Shown: positions 35,810 to 44,992 of the stretch, piece after piece | Position numbering within the stretch: position 1 is the first letter of the stretch | How the letters are laid out: every line of letters begins with the position of its first letter | From: Cyclobacteriaceae bacterium | Lineage (GTDB): Bacteria; Bacteroidota; Bacteroidia; Cytophagales; Cyclobacteriaceae | Direction of reading: 5' to 3' | DNA length: 64,000 bases | Assembly: GCA_028278225.1 (NCBI GenBank) | Contig: JANQEU010000092.1 | Coordinates: 46,021-110,020 of the forward strand | The notes under the pieces: model-generated | The model's database searches: none | What the model was told of the DNA's origin: nothing | Seen by the model: only the letters and a program-made list of their open reading frames with translations | Made by a program: the position numbers and the translations under genes

Positions 35810-36749
35810 CCAGATAACAGACACGGTCTTCATGATCAAACCGATTCAGTTTCGGCGGAATGAAGAGACTGCGGTAAATAACTATTTTCAACAAGATATG
35901 TCAGAGTCAATTGAAGAGATTCAGAACAGGGCATTGGATGAGTTTGATCTGTTTGTTGAAAAGCTGAGGGAAAATGGTATAGAAGTAATTGTCTTTACAG
36001 ATACCGACTCATCCGTTACTCCGGACTCGATCTTCCCCAATAACTGGATTACACTGCACGATGATGGTACGATCCTTCTGTACCCTATGTATGCTCCAAA
36101 CCGCAGGCTGGAGCGTCGGGATGACATTATCAAGAAGCTGAAGGAGGATTTTTTTGTGGATCAGGTATACAGCTTTACCGATTGGGAAGAAAAGGGTTTA
36201 TTCCTGGAAGGAACCGGAAGTATGATCCTTGACCGACCGAATAAGGTAGTCTATGCAGCACTGTCGGACAGGACCTCCATTGAGGTTTTGAGCGATTTTC
36301 ATGAGGTGACGGGGTACGAAATAATCAGCTTCCGGGCGCTGCAAACTGTGGACAATGAGCGTCTGCCCATATACCATACTAATGTAATGATGGCCGTAGG
36401 CGAAAACTTTGCACTTATTTGTCTTGATTGCATTGATAATCCCGTCGAACGGGCCAGGGTTGAGTTTTCATTGATCAAAAGCGGCAAAGAGATCATTAAG
36501 ATCTCCGAAGAACAGGTCAGTCAATTTGCGGGAAATATCCTGAACTTAAGAAATAAGTCAGGTCAATCCTTCATTGTAATGTCCCTTGCAGCCCACGAAA
36601 GTCTCAACAAATCACAGCGGAAAGCCCTGAAGAAACATGGGAAGCTTTTATATTCTCCGATCCCGACCATAGAGTTACTTGGAGGCGGAGGCGTACGTTG
36701 TATGATGGCTGAGGTATTTCTGCCCACACCAACTATTGTCAGAAAATAA
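35802..36749 (+). CDS. ctlX: CtlX-type citrulline/arginine deiminase-superfamily hydrolase
   Basis: This 315-residue second member of the same superfamily is closest to the CtlX group. Features are FMIKPIQFRRNEETAVNNYF, DSIFPNNWITLHDDGTILLYP (the N-terminal Asp and Asn signature), LEGTGSMILDRPNKVVYAA, the catalytic His in YHTNVMMAVGENFALICLDC, and the C-terminal nucleophile Cys in GGGGVRCMMAEVFLP. The family is named for citrulline use, but the assigned substrate rests on few members. It overlaps the preceding hydrolase by 8 bp and argS by 1 bp (TAATG), so all three are translated from one message. Confidence 0.8.
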   Translation: MYSQITDTVFMIKPIQFRRNEETAVNNYFQQDMSESIEEIQNRALDEFDLFVEKLRENGIEVIVFTDTDSSVTPDSIFPNNWITLHDDGTILLYPMYAPNRRLERRDDIIKKLKEDFFVDQVYSFTDWEEKGLFLEGTGSMILDRPNKVVYAALSDRTSIEVLSDFHEVTGYEIISFRALQTVDNERLPIYHTNVMMAVGENFALICLDCIDNPVERARVEFSLIKSGKEIIKISEEQVSQFAGNILNLRNKSGQSFIVMSLAAHESLNKSQRKALKKHGKLLYSPIPTIELLGGGGVRCMMAEVFLPTPTIVRK

Positions 36750-38536
36750 TGCAGCAGTTTGAACAGAAATTAAGAACAGGTATTGTCCGGGCATTCGGTG
36801 AATGTTTTGGTTCCGCCGTGGAAGAAGCTCAAATCACTTTCCAGCCCACAAGAAAGGAGTTTCAGGGAACACATACTTTCGTGACCTTTCCATTTTTGAA
36901 AATTACGAAAGAATCACCAGAGGAAACCGGGCAGAAGATAGGGGAATACCTGCTTAAACAAGGGAATCTGATCGAAGGATACAATGTAGTTAAAGGCTTT
37001 CTTAACCTTGTTTTAGGTGAAAGAACGTGGTTGGGCGTTCTGTCAGATATGCTGGATGACGATGAATATGGAAAGGGAGCGACCAACAACCGAAAAGTAA
37101 TGGTCGAATTCAGCTCACCCAATACCAATAAACCATTACATCTGGGCCATCTCCGAAATATCTTTCTTGGTGATTCGGTGTCCCGAATTCTGGTCATGGC
37201 AGGTTACGATGTAATGAAAACCAACCTGGTCAACGACAGGGGCATACACATCTGTAAATCCATGCTCGCGTACCAGAAGTTCGGTAAGGGAGAGACACCG
37301 GAGGAGGTGGGATTAAAGGGAGATCATCTGGTGGGGAAGTACTATGTAGTATTCGATCAGCATTATAAAGCTGAAATAGATCAATTGACACGGAAAGGTA
37401 TGGATGCAGAGGAGGCAGCCAGGAAAGCACCGATGATCACTGAAGCGCAGGAATTACTGAAAAAATGGGAAAAGAAAGATCCGGAAACAGTGGGCCTGTG
37501 GGAAAAGCTGAATGGTTGGGTGTACGATGGATTTGATAAAACCTATTCAACAATGGGGATATCATTTGACAAGATCTACCATGAGTCCGAAACTTACCTT
37601 TTAGGCAAAGACATTGTTGAAGAAGGGTTGCAAAAGAAGGTCTTTTTTGAGGAGTCTGACGGGTCAGTCTGGGCAGACCTTAGTAATGAAGGACTTGACC
37701 GGAAACTGGTGAGACGAGCTGACGGCACCTCTGTGTATATGACGCAGGATATGGGGACCTGCGACTTTAAGTACAATGATTTTCCAATGGAAAAATCTGT
37801 CTATGTCGTTGGAAATGAGCAGGACTATCATTTCAAGGTACTGTTCAAGATCATGAAAAAACTTGGGAGGAGCTACGGAGACGGACTATATCATTTATCC
37901 TACGGCATGGTAGACCTGCCGGGCGGTAAGATGAAATCACGTGAGGGTACGGTAGTGGATGCCGATGAGTTAATGGAAGAAATGTTTGGTATTGCAGAGA
38001 GGCATACCAAGGAACTGGGGAAAATTGAGAGTCTTTCGGATTCGGAAGCATCGAGCTTGTTTAAAACACTTGGCCTGGGAGCCCTGAAATACTTTTTACT
38101 CAAAGTTGATCCGAAAAAAAGGATGTTGTTTGACCCTGAAGAGTCCATTGAGTTTCACGGTCATACCGGTCCGTTTGTTCAATACACCTTTGCCAGAATA
38201 TCAGCGATCTTGAGGAGGGCAGATCAATTGAATAAGGAACCCACCGTAGATGTTTCGATAGAAAGCCTGAATGCTGTGGAACTCGATATAATCAGTCACC
38301 TGTCGAAATATCCCGAGGCGATACAATTAGCCGCCGAACAATATTCGCCTGCGGTCATTGCTCAATACATATATGATCTGGCAAAAAATTACAATTCATT
38401 TTACCAGGAGATCCCCATTTTCAACGAGGAGGATGACAGCGCACTCAGGTTCAGACTGGCGCTTTCCCAATGCACCTCAAGAGTTATCAAATCGGGGATG
38501 GGACTGCTGGGAATTGATGTGCCTGACCGAATGTGA
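36749..38536 (+). CDS. argS: Arginyl-tRNA synthetase
   Basis: This 595-residue class I synthetase charges tRNA-Arg. The N-terminal additional domain (about 1-115) is followed by FSSPNTNKPLHLGHLRN with the HIGH-type HLGH motif, QDMGTCDFKYNDF, VYVVGNEQDYHFKVLFKIMK, the KMSKS equivalent GGKMKSREGTVVDADEL, and a DALR anticodon-binding domain containing HGHTGPFVQYTFARISAIL and AQYIYDLAKNYNSFY. Length and order are complete. Its placement directly behind two arginine-group hydrolases may tie their expression to arginine supply. Confidence 0.95.
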   Translation: MQQFEQKLRTGIVRAFGECFGSAVEEAQITFQPTRKEFQGTHTFVTFPFLKITKESPEETGQKIGEYLLKQGNLIEGYNVVKGFLNLVLGERTWLGVLSDMLDDDEYGKGATNNRKVMVEFSSPNTNKPLHLGHLRNIFLGDSVSRILVMAGYDVMKTNLVNDRGIHICKSMLAYQKFGKGETPEEVGLKGDHLVGKYYVVFDQHYKAEIDQLTRKGMDAEEAARKAPMITEAQELLKKWEKKDPETVGLWEKLNGWVYDGFDKTYSTMGISFDKIYHESETYLLGKDIVEEGLQKKVFFEESDGSVWADLSNEGLDRKLVRRADGTSVYMTQDMGTCDFKYNDFPMEKSVYVVGNEQDYHFKVLFKIMKKLGRSYGDGLYHLSYGMVDLPGGKMKSREGTVVDADELMEEMFGIAERHTKELGKIESLSDSEASSLFKTLGLGALKYFLLKVDPKKRMLFDPEESIEFHGHTGPFVQYTFARISAILRRADQLNKEPTVDVSIESLNAVELDIISHLSKYPEAIQLAAEQYSPAVIAQYIYDLAKNYNSFYQEIPIFNEEDDSALRFRLALSQCTSRVIKSGMGLLGIDVPDRM

Positions 38537-38538
38537 TC

Positions 38539-39441
38539 ATGTCGAATGTTAACGCCTGGATCAAAGCTGCCAGACTGAGAACCCTACCGCTAGCGCTCTC
38601 CTGCATTCTGATGGGGGGATTTTTGGCATATGGCGATGGGAAGTTCAACATGGTAATATTAATATTGAGCCTTGTCACAACTCTTTTCCTGCAGGTACTT
38701 TCGAACTTTGCAAATGATTACGGAGATTCAGTTTCAGGTGTTGACAGTGAGGACAGAAAGGGACCATCGCGGGCGGTTCAGTCCGGCCTTATTTCTGTGA
38801 ATCAAATGAGAACTGCAATTATTGTTTTCAGTTTTCTTGCACTGGCTTCAGGATTGGCGTTGATCATGATCTCTTTTGGCAGGAATTGGATTCTAGCTGC
38901 AATCTTTCTCGTGCTTGGTGGAGGTGCAATTGTGGCGGCAATAACCTACACGGTCGGGCGCAATCCATATGGATATGCGGGCCTCGGAGATTTATTTGTT
39001 TTTGTGTTCTTTGGAATACTGGGCGTGTGTGGGAGCTACTATCTCTATGCGCAGGAAATCGATGCCACCAAGTTCTTACCGGCAATTAGCTGTGGCTTGC
39101 TATCAGTTGGTGTTTTGAATGTAAATAATGTCAGGGACATAGAATCGGATCATGCCTCGGGGAAAAAGTCAATCCCGGTTAGGATTGGCAGACGCTCCGC
39201 ACTGATCTACCACGCCGTGTTATTAATTGTCACAGCAATGTCAGCAATTGGTTACGGGGTTCTGTCATTCCACAATGCACTTTCGTGGGTATTCATATTG
39301 ATATTTCCTTTATGGCTGAAGCACTACCTGAGTGTCCGGGAAAAGACCGGGCGGGATCTGGACCCTCACCTGAAAGAATTAGCACTTTCGACGCTGCTAT
39401 TTGTTATCCTTTTTGGGATTGGAATTGTAATTGGCAAATAG
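38539..39441 (+). CDS. menA: 1,4-dihydroxy-2-naphthoate polyprenyltransferase
   Basis: This protein of about 300 residues is a UbiA-superfamily membrane prenyltransferase with about eight helices. It attaches the isoprenoid tail in menaquinone synthesis. SNFANDYGDSVSGVDSEDR is the first Asp-rich (NDxxD) motif, NNVRDIESDHASGKKS the second, and RLRTLPLALSCILMG the N-terminal signature of MenA. I start it at the ATG at 38539 (reading SNVNAWIKAAR), 2 bp after the argS stop; a GTG at 38533 would add two residues and overlap argS. It is the last gene of the decarboxylase-divergent operon, as a hairpin follows. Confidence 0.92.
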   Translation: MSNVNAWIKAARLRTLPLALSCILMGGFLAYGDGKFNMVILILSLVTTLFLQVLSNFANDYGDSVSGVDSEDRKGPSRAVQSGLISVNQMRTAIIVFSFLALASGLALIMISFGRNWILAAIFLVLGGGAIVAAITYTVGRNPYGYAGLGDLFVFVFFGILGVCGSYYLYAQEIDATKFLPAISCGLLSVGVLNVNNVRDIESDHASGKKSIPVRIGRRSALIYHAVLLIVTAMSAIGYGVLSFHNALSWVFILIFPLWLKHYLSVREKTGRDLDPHLKELALSTLLFVILFGIGIVIGK

Positions 39442-39453
39442 GATTTAAAAATC

Positions 39454-39480
39454 TTCGCTGATAGCGAATCCTTTCTATTA
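39454..39480 (+). terminator. Possible terminator after menA
   Basis: TTCGCT, a 3-nt loop GAT, and AGCGAA form a perfect 6-bp hairpin 12 bp after the menA stop, followed by TCCTTTCTATTATT. The stem is short and the T-tract interrupted, so it may be weak. Confidence 0.5.
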
Positions 39481-39517
39481 TTCCTTAAATTAGTGCAATT
39501 CAATAATCCGAATTAAA

Positions 39518-40366
39518 ATGAACCGAATACTGGTCCCTTATGATTTCACTGAAGTTGCAGATCATGCCGTTGATTTTGCAGGTCAAATCGCCAAAAAAAG
39601 TTCTGCAAACGACGTGTTGTTGCTCAATGTTGTTGATCATCCCTCTGAGTCCGCACTGAAGTACATGGGTGCAACGGAAATGGATCCCATGGAGCATGTT
39701 TATTTCACAAAACTGGTCCAACTGGTGAAGGATAAACTTGAGACGAAGATATCGGAATTATCACATGAAGGTGTGACTTTCAAGTACAAGATTCAGCTGG
39801 GAAATCCTTACAACACTTTGGCTTCGGAAGTTAGTGAGGAGGATGTTGATCTGGTAGTGATGGGTACTTCAGGATCAGAGGGTCTTGACGAATTATTTGT
39901 AGGATCAAATGCAGAGCGTGTGGTAAGGACGGCAAACTGCCCGGTAGTGACGCTTAAAGGTCCTGCCAAAGCTGATGACATACACGATATTGTCTTTGCA
40001 TCCAATTTCCACGAATTGAAGTCGGACTTTATTGAAAAAATCAAAGATCTCCAGAGCATGTTTGGCGGGCAATTAAGAATAGTCAAAATAAATACTCCCG
40101 CTAACTTCACGACCAACCGTCACGATCTTAATCAGATGAATGACTTTGTTAAGAAGTTTGACATCAAAAACTGTACTGTTGACATTTACAACTATACAAA
40201 CGAGGAAGACGGCATCGTGTACTACGCCGAAGATATCAACGCTGATATGATCGCCCTTGGGACAAATCAGAGAACGGGGTTCAATCACTTCCTGACCGGG
40301 AGCATAGCCGAGGATGTTGTGAATCACTCCAAACGTCCCGTCTGGACCATGAACCTTGATCTCTAG
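39518..40366 (+). CDS. Tandem universal stress protein
   Basis: This 282-residue protein has two Usp domains. The first begins NRILVPYDFTEVADHAVDFA and ends in VMGTSGSEGLDELFVGSNAERVV, where G-x2-G-x9-G-type ATP-loop spacing is visible. The second begins IHDIVFASNFHELKSDFIEK and ends IALGTNQRTGFNHFLTGSIA. USPs are cytoplasmic nucleotide-binding stress proteins without one defined reaction. Bacteroidota commonly encode such two-domain forms. It is a single-gene unit by spacing. Confidence 0.9.
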   Translation: MNRILVPYDFTEVADHAVDFAGQIAKKSSANDVLLLNVVDHPSESALKYMGATEMDPMEHVYFTKLVQLVKDKLETKISELSHEGVTFKYKIQLGNPYNTLASEVSEEDVDLVVMGTSGSEGLDELFVGSNAERVVRTANCPVVTLKGPAKADDIHDIVFASNFHELKSDFIEKIKDLQSMFGGQLRIVKINTPANFTTNRHDLNQMNDFVKKFDIKNCTVDIYNYTNEEDGIVYYAEDINADMIALGTNQRTGFNHFLTGSIAEDVVNHSKRPVWTMNLDL

Positions 40367-40416
40367 TGGTCATTTAAAATTCTGAATGCAGGCGTAATCT
40401 TTTTTCTTCATTTTAG

Positions 40417-40446
40417 TTGATATCATGCGGTATCCGGCTATTTTTG
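40417..40446 (+). promoter_or_regulatory. Exact-consensus promoter of the his operon
   Basis: TTG at 40417-40419, a 19-bp spacer, then TATTTTTG at 40439-40446 match the Bacteroidota primary-sigma pattern TTG-N19-TAnnTTTG at every defined base. Transcription should begin about 40450-40453, giving a leader of roughly 110 nt before hisG. Its position right before the histidine-rich mini-ORFs supports both calls. Confidence 0.8.
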
Positions 40447-40453
40447 CCGCAAT

Positions 40454-40498
40454 ATGAAGTTGCTCATCCATATTTCATCCCACATCCACCTCCGGTAG
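40454..40498 (+). CDS. Candidate his leader peptide 1
   Basis: A 14-codon ORF MKLLIHISSHIHLR has three His residues among 14 and ends at a TAG that lies inside the loop and second arm of the leader hairpin. It starts within a few bases of the predicted transcription start, so it would be read almost leaderless. Histidine-rich leader peptides regulate his operons elsewhere by sensing charged tRNA-His. The peptide is seen; its translation and role are inferred. Confidence 0.5.
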   Translation: MKLLIHISSHIHLR

Positions 40499-40503
40499 GA
40501 GGT
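40488..40503 (+). promoter_or_regulatory. Leader hairpin masking a GGAGGT
   Basis: ACCTCC (40488-40493), loop GGTA, and GGAGGT (40498-40503) form a perfect 6-bp stem. The 3' arm is a full Shine-Dalgarno-like sequence just ahead of the second mini-ORF, and the 5' arm overlaps the last His and Leu codons of the first. A ribosome finishing the first ORF would open the stem. Confidence 0.55.
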
Positions 40504-40505
40504 AT

Positions 40506-40553
40506 ATGAGCTATTTCAATCAATTTTTTCATCATTCCTGTCATTCATTCTAA
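40506..40553 (+). CDS. Candidate his leader peptide 2
   Basis: A 15-codon ORF MSYFNQFFHHSCHSF has three His, two adjacent, and stops with TAA 9 bp before the hisG ATG. GGAGGT lies just upstream with short spacing to the ATG. Translating this ORF could deliver ribosomes to hisG by reinitiation, and stalling at the His codons could change that. It is too short to judge by codon statistics; the support is its composition and position. Confidence 0.5.
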   Translation: MSYFNQFFHHSCHSF

Positions 40554-40562
40554 AATACCCTT

Positions 40563-41420
40563 ATGGATTCATTAAAAATAGCCATTCAAAAATCCGGTAG
40601 ATTAAGTGAGGACTCTTTGAAATTATTCAAGGAGTGCGGAATAAAATTCTCAAATGGCGCGAAAAAACTAAAAACGATTGCATCCAATTTTCCCCTGGAA
40701 TTTCTGTTCCTCCGTGATGACGATATTCCCGGATACGTGGAGGATAGGGTGGCCGATGTGGGTATTGTGGGGCGGAATGTACTCTTGGAGTCTCAAAAAC
40801 CGGTTATTGAAATCCTCAAACTGGGATTTTCCAGGTGCAGGTTGTCTCTGGCTGTTTCCCGGGATGTCGATTATTCAGGAATAGAATATTTCCAAAATAA
40901 AAGCATAGCGACTTCCTACCCCTTTATTCTGAAAAATCATCTCGATGATCATAACATAAAAGCTGAAATACACAAGATAAGCGGGTCCGTGGAAATTGCT
41001 CCGGGTATTGGGCTGACAGATGGTATTTGTGATATCGTCAGTTCCGGCAGCACTTTGATCAGCAATGGCTTAAAGGAGGTTGAAGTCATCATGAAATCGG
41101 AAGCAGTTCTCGTAGGCCATGATGATTTGAACGATCATAAAATGAAATTGCTTGATCGACTTGTATTCAGAATAAATGCTGTTCTGGAAGGTCGCAATAA
41201 TAAATACGTATTGTTGAATGCACCGAATGATCAAATTGACGAAATTGTAAAGATCTTACCGGGAATGCGATCTCCCACGGTTCTGCCTTTGGCAGAGAAG
41301 GGGTGGAGTAGCATTCATTCTGTAATAAACGAAGATGAATTTTGGGAAAATATTGAACGAATCCGCGAAGCAGGAGCGGAAGGAATTTTAGTAGTGCCAA
41401 TTGAAAAGATGATCAGATGA
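40563..41420 (+). CDS. hisG: ATP phosphoribosyltransferase (long form)
   Basis: This 285-residue protein catalyses the first step of histidine synthesis, joining ATP and PRPP. LKIAIQKSGRLSEDSLKLFKE, DIPGYVEDRVADVGIVGRN, and the PRPP-binding GLTDGICDIVSSGSTLISNG are the family signatures. The C-terminal 75 residues (MRSPTVLPLAEKGWSSIHSV) form the allosteric domain that binds histidine in long-form HisG, so the enzyme is expected to be feedback-inhibited without HisZ. Its stop overlaps the hisD start as ATGA. Confidence 0.95.
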   Translation: MDSLKIAIQKSGRLSEDSLKLFKECGIKFSNGAKKLKTIASNFPLEFLFLRDDDIPGYVEDRVADVGIVGRNVLLESQKPVIEILKLGFSRCRLSLAVSRDVDYSGIEYFQNKSIATSYPFILKNHLDDHNIKAEIHKISGSVEIAPGIGLTDGICDIVSSGSTLISNGLKEVEVIMKSEAVLVGHDDLNDHKMKLLDRLVFRINAVLEGRNNKYVLLNAPNDQIDEIVKILPGMRSPTVLPLAEKGWSSIHSVINEDEFWENIERIREAGAEGILVVPIEKMIR

Positions 41421-42706
41421 AAGTCTTCGAAAATGTTGAAGCTGACAAGCTTAACCAGGTTCTGGAGCGACCGTCGCTCAATTTTTCACGAGTGGAAAAA
41501 ATTGTCACTCCTATCCTGGAGAAAGTCAAGAGGGGAGGGGACCGTGCCCTTAAAAAGTTTGCACTGGAATACGATCATGTTGAACTAAAGGATTTATGGG
41601 TTTCGGAGGAGGAATTAAAAGCAGCGCATGATGTCGTCGGTGATTCCCTCAAAAGATCAATTGACGTTGCTAAAACGAATATCCTCAGATTTCATGAAGC
41701 CCAGAAGGTACAGCCGCTTGAGATGGAAGTTATGCCAGGGGTTCATTGCTCCAGAAGGTCCATCCCCATCCGGAGGGTCGGACTTTATATTCCAGGTGGA
41801 ACAGCCCCATTATTTTCTACAGTACTGATGTTGGGAATTCCTGCCCGCATTGCAGGTTGCGATGAGATTATTTTGTCATCTCCTCCGAACAACCTTGGGG
41901 AGATAAATCCCATAGTACTGTATGCGGCTGACCTGCTTGGAATTACCAAAGTCATAAAACTGGGTGGCGCCCAGGCCATTGCCGCCATGGCTTATGGCAC
42001 TGAGTCCGTTCCCAGGGTCGATAAAATATTTGGGCCTGGAAATCAATATGTGACTGTCGCCAAACAACTGGTTGCGAGGGATACAGTAGCTATTGACATG
42101 CCGGCAGGACCTTCCGAGGTAATGGTAGTGGTAGATGGTGATTCGAAGGCGTCCTTTGCAGCGTCAGATCTGTTGTCTCAGGCTGAGCACGGCATCGATA
42201 GTCAGGTAGTATTGGTGTCCACAAGCAGGGAGAAGGCGGAAAAAGTGATAAAAAAGATTAAAAAACAACTGACGGATCTCCCGAGAAAGCACATAGCTGA
42301 GAAGGCATTGAGGGGAAGTGTAGCAATTATCGTAAACTCGAAAAAAGAGATGTTGAATGTGATCGACAGTTACGGCCCTGAACATCTTATTTTGTTGCTC
42401 AAGAATGCGCATGAAATAGCAGGCAAAGTGTCAAATGTAGGGTCAGTCTTCATAGGCCCGTACACTCCGGAATCATTTGGCGACTATGCTTCAGGGACTA
42501 ATCACACTTTACCAACCAACGGGTGGGCCAATGCATACTCCGGTGTTTCGCTGGACAGTTTTTTGAAGAAGATAACCTACCAGGAAGTCAGCAAAAAAGG
42601 ATTGAAAAAGCTGGGGCCGGTTGTGCAGGAACTTGCTGAAGCCGAACACCTTTATGGCCATAAAAATGCCGTTTCAATACGACTGAGATCTTTGCAGAAT
42701 GATTGA
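41417..42706 (+). CDS. hisD: Histidinol dehydrogenase
   Basis: This 429-residue zinc enzyme oxidises L-histidinol to histidine in two NAD-dependent steps. Visible motifs are RRVGLYIPGGTAPLFSTVLM, the NAD/substrate stretch KIFGPGNQYVTVAKQLV, IDMPAGPSEVMVV, LLSQAEHGIDSQ with zinc ligands, YGPEHLIL with the catalytic Glu-His, and GDYASGTNHTLPT. Length is standard. It overlaps hisG by 4 bp and hisC by 8 bp. Confidence 0.96.
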   Translation: MKVFENVEADKLNQVLERPSLNFSRVEKIVTPILEKVKRGGDRALKKFALEYDHVELKDLWVSEEELKAAHDVVGDSLKRSIDVAKTNILRFHEAQKVQPLEMEVMPGVHCSRRSIPIRRVGLYIPGGTAPLFSTVLMLGIPARIAGCDEIILSSPPNNLGEINPIVLYAADLLGITKVIKLGGAQAIAAMAYGTESVPRVDKIFGPGNQYVTVAKQLVARDTVAIDMPAGPSEVMVVVDGDSKASFAASDLLSQAEHGIDSQVVLVSTSREKAEKVIKKIKKQLTDLPRKHIAEKALRGSVAIIVNSKKEMLNVIDSYGPEHLILLLKNAHEIAGKVSNVGSVFIGPYTPESFGDYASGTNHTLPTNGWANAYSGVSLDSFLKKITYQEVSKKGLKKLGPVVQELAEAEHLYGHKNAVSIRLRSLQND

Positions 42707-43748
42707 TATTGATGAGATAGTCCGTCCGCATCTGAAGAATTTAAAGCCTTACGCTTCTGCGAGGGATGATTATGCGGGAGATGAGGGTGTGTTTCTTGAT
42801 GCCAATGAAAATCCGTTTGGTTCGGTGGGCGGAGGATCATGGAACAGGTATCCGGATCCACATCAAATAGCGCTAAAGGACAGGATCAGCAGTTTGAAAG
42901 AAATCGATCCGCAGAACATCTTTATCGGGAATGGAAGTGACGAACCCATTGATCTGTTAATTAGGGCGTTTTGCGAACCGGGTAAAGACAGTATCCTGAT
43001 ATGTCCCCCAACCTATGGGATGTATGAAGTAAGTGCCGGAGTGCATAACGTTGAAACAAGAAAAGTTTTGCTGACATCCCGTTTCCAACTGGACGTTGAG
43101 GCCATTAAAGAGGAGATGGGCAACACGACAAAACTTGTTTTCATATGCTCGCCAAATAATCCGACCGGGAATAATTTTGACAGGGATGACATCCTGCATG
43201 TAGCCGAAAAATCCAGGGGATTAGTGGTGGTTGATGAAGCGTACGTGGATTTTACTCCGGAAAGTTCGTTGCTTAAATGCATAAGTGAGTTTAATAACAT
43301 GGTGGTGTTGCAAACTTTCAGCAAAGCCTGGGGTCTGGCCGGACTAAGGCTGGGAGCGGCTTTTGCCGATTCCGGAATCATTGATTATTTAAACCGGATC
43401 AAACCACCATACAACATAAGTGAACCGATTCAGCAAAAGGCATTAAAAGCCTTGGCTGAAGCATCAAAACAGCAAAATTGGATTCAGGAGATATTAGGTT
43501 ATAAACGAAAGCTCGTTAATGAATTGGCTGCCATGGATTTCGTAGCGCATATTTATCCCAGTGACGCTAATTTCCTTTTGGTAAAGTTTAATGATCCGAA
43601 AGGCCTTTATGCTTATTTACAGTCGCAGAAAGTCATCGTAAGGGATAGGTCCGGAGAACCACTTTGTGAAGGTTGCCTGAGAATAACTATTGGAACTCCC
43701 GAAGAAAATGAAAAGCTTATTTCCGTGTTAAGATCATTTAAACCTTAA
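42699..43748 (+). CDS. hisC: Histidinol-phosphate aminotransferase
   Basis: This 349-residue fold-type I PLP aminotransferase transfers an amino group from glutamate to imidazole acetol phosphate. VFLDANENPFG at the N-terminus, NIFIGNGSDEPIDLLIRAFC, ICSPNNPTGNNF, VVVDEAYVDF, and the PLP Lys in LQTFSKAWGLAGLRLG are the classical HisC segments; SGEPLCEGCLRITIGTPEEN closes the protein. It sits between hisD and hisB with an 8-bp overlap upstream and a 6-bp gap downstream. Confidence 0.95.
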   Translation: MIDIDEIVRPHLKNLKPYASARDDYAGDEGVFLDANENPFGSVGGGSWNRYPDPHQIALKDRISSLKEIDPQNIFIGNGSDEPIDLLIRAFCEPGKDSILICPPTYGMYEVSAGVHNVETRKVLLTSRFQLDVEAIKEEMGNTTKLVFICSPNNPTGNNFDRDDILHVAEKSRGLVVVDEAYVDFTPESSLLKCISEFNNMVVLQTFSKAWGLAGLRLGAAFADSGIIDYLNRIKPPYNISEPIQQKALKALAEASKQQNWIQEILGYKRKLVNELAAMDFVAHIYPSDANFLLVKFNDPKGLYAYLQSQKVIVRDRSGEPLCEGCLRITIGTPEENEKLISVLRSFKP

Positions 43749-43754
43749 GTAAGA

Positions 43755-44849
43755 ATGAGGCCGATTCTTTTTATAGACAGAGATGGAACAATCGTATCTG
43801 AGACCTCGGACGAGAAAGTAGATAAAGTCGATAAGTTGAATTTTTTGCCGGGTGTGTTCAAATACCTCAGACAAATACAGGAGGAAAGCAATTATCTTCT
43901 GGTGATGGTTTCAAATCAGGACGGACTTGGTACCGAAGATTTTCCGGAATCGGAGTTCTTTCCGGTTCAAAATTTCATCTTGCGGATACTGGAGAGTCAG
44001 GGTATATCCTTTGATCATGTACATATCGATGAACACTGGGAGGAGGACAATCATCCAAATCGTAAGCCAGGTATTGGAATGCTCAGGGGCTACCTGAATG
44101 GGGCATATGACATTCGCAACTCTTACGTAATCGGAGACAGGATAACCGATGTGCAACTGGCAAGAAACCTGGGATGTAAAGCCATTCACATCTCACGGGA
44201 AAAAGTAGTAGATGCTGAATTGATCACTGAAAGCTGGCAGAAGATCTATGAATTTTTGATCTTATCGGACAGGGTGTCATCCATAGTTAGAAACACCAAC
44301 GAAACTCAAATTGACGTTTCATTGAATCTTGACGGCATGGGAAAATCATCGATCTCAACAGGTTTAGGATTTTTTGACCATATGCTGGATCAGCTTGTCA
44401 GGCACAGCGGAATAGACCTGGAAATTACCGTGAAGGGCGACCTGGGGGTGGATGAACATCACTCGATAGAAGATACGGCTTTGGCATTGGGAGAGGCATT
44501 TAATGAAGCATTAGGGGACAAAAAGGGTATTAATCGATATGGTTTTCTTCTTCCCATGGATGATGTTCTGGCGCAGGTAGCAATTGATTTTGGCGGAAGG
44601 CCCTGGCTGGTTTGGGAGGCAGATTTTAAAAGGGAAAAAGTGGGGGAGGTGCCAACCGAGATGTTCATGCACTTTTTCAAATCATTCTCAGATGCTTCAA
44701 AATGTAATCTGAATATCAAAGCCCAGGGTGAAAATGAGCATCACAAGATTGAAGCAATTTTCAAGGCATTTGCCAAATCCATCAAAATGGCAATCTCAAG
44801 AGATCCAAAGAAAATGGGGGAATTGCCGACTACCAAAGGGATTATTTGA
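43755..44849 (+). CDS. hisB: Bifunctional histidinol-phosphatase / imidazoleglycerol-phosphate dehydratase
   Basis: This 364-residue fused enzyme handles two separate steps. Residues 1-165 are a HAD phosphatase ([33 protein letters not shown]-like [27 protein letters not shown]). Residues about 175-364 are the dehydratase ([30 protein letters not shown] with metal His, [37 protein letters not shown]). The phosphatase loop reads [16 protein letters not shown], again without the CxC zinc ligands of E. coli HisB. It is the last his gene here; the genes for HisH, HisA, HisF and HisI/E do not follow. Confidence 0.95.
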   Translation: MRPILFIDRDGTIVSETSDEKVDKVDKLNFLPGVFKYLRQIQEESNYLLVMVSNQDGLGTEDFPESEFFPVQNFILRILESQGISFDHVHIDEHWEEDNHPNRKPGIGMLRGYLNGAYDIRNSYVIGDRITDVQLARNLGCKAIHISREKVVDAELITESWQKIYEFLILSDRVSSIVRNTNETQIDVSLNLDGMGKSSISTGLGFFDHMLDQLVRHSGIDLEITVKGDLGVDEHHSIEDTALALGEAFNEALGDKKGINRYGFLLPMDDVLAQVAIDFGGRPWLVWEADFKREKVGEVPTEMFMHFFKSFSDASKCNLNIKAQGENEHHKIEAIFKAFAKSIKMAISRDPKKMGELPTTKGII

Positions 44850-44864
44850 GTAAACGGAATAAGG

Positions 44865-44950
<86 letters not shown>

Positions 44951-44992
44951 TATCGTTACTTCCGCTACATAGCGATTGGCGCTGATCTAAGC

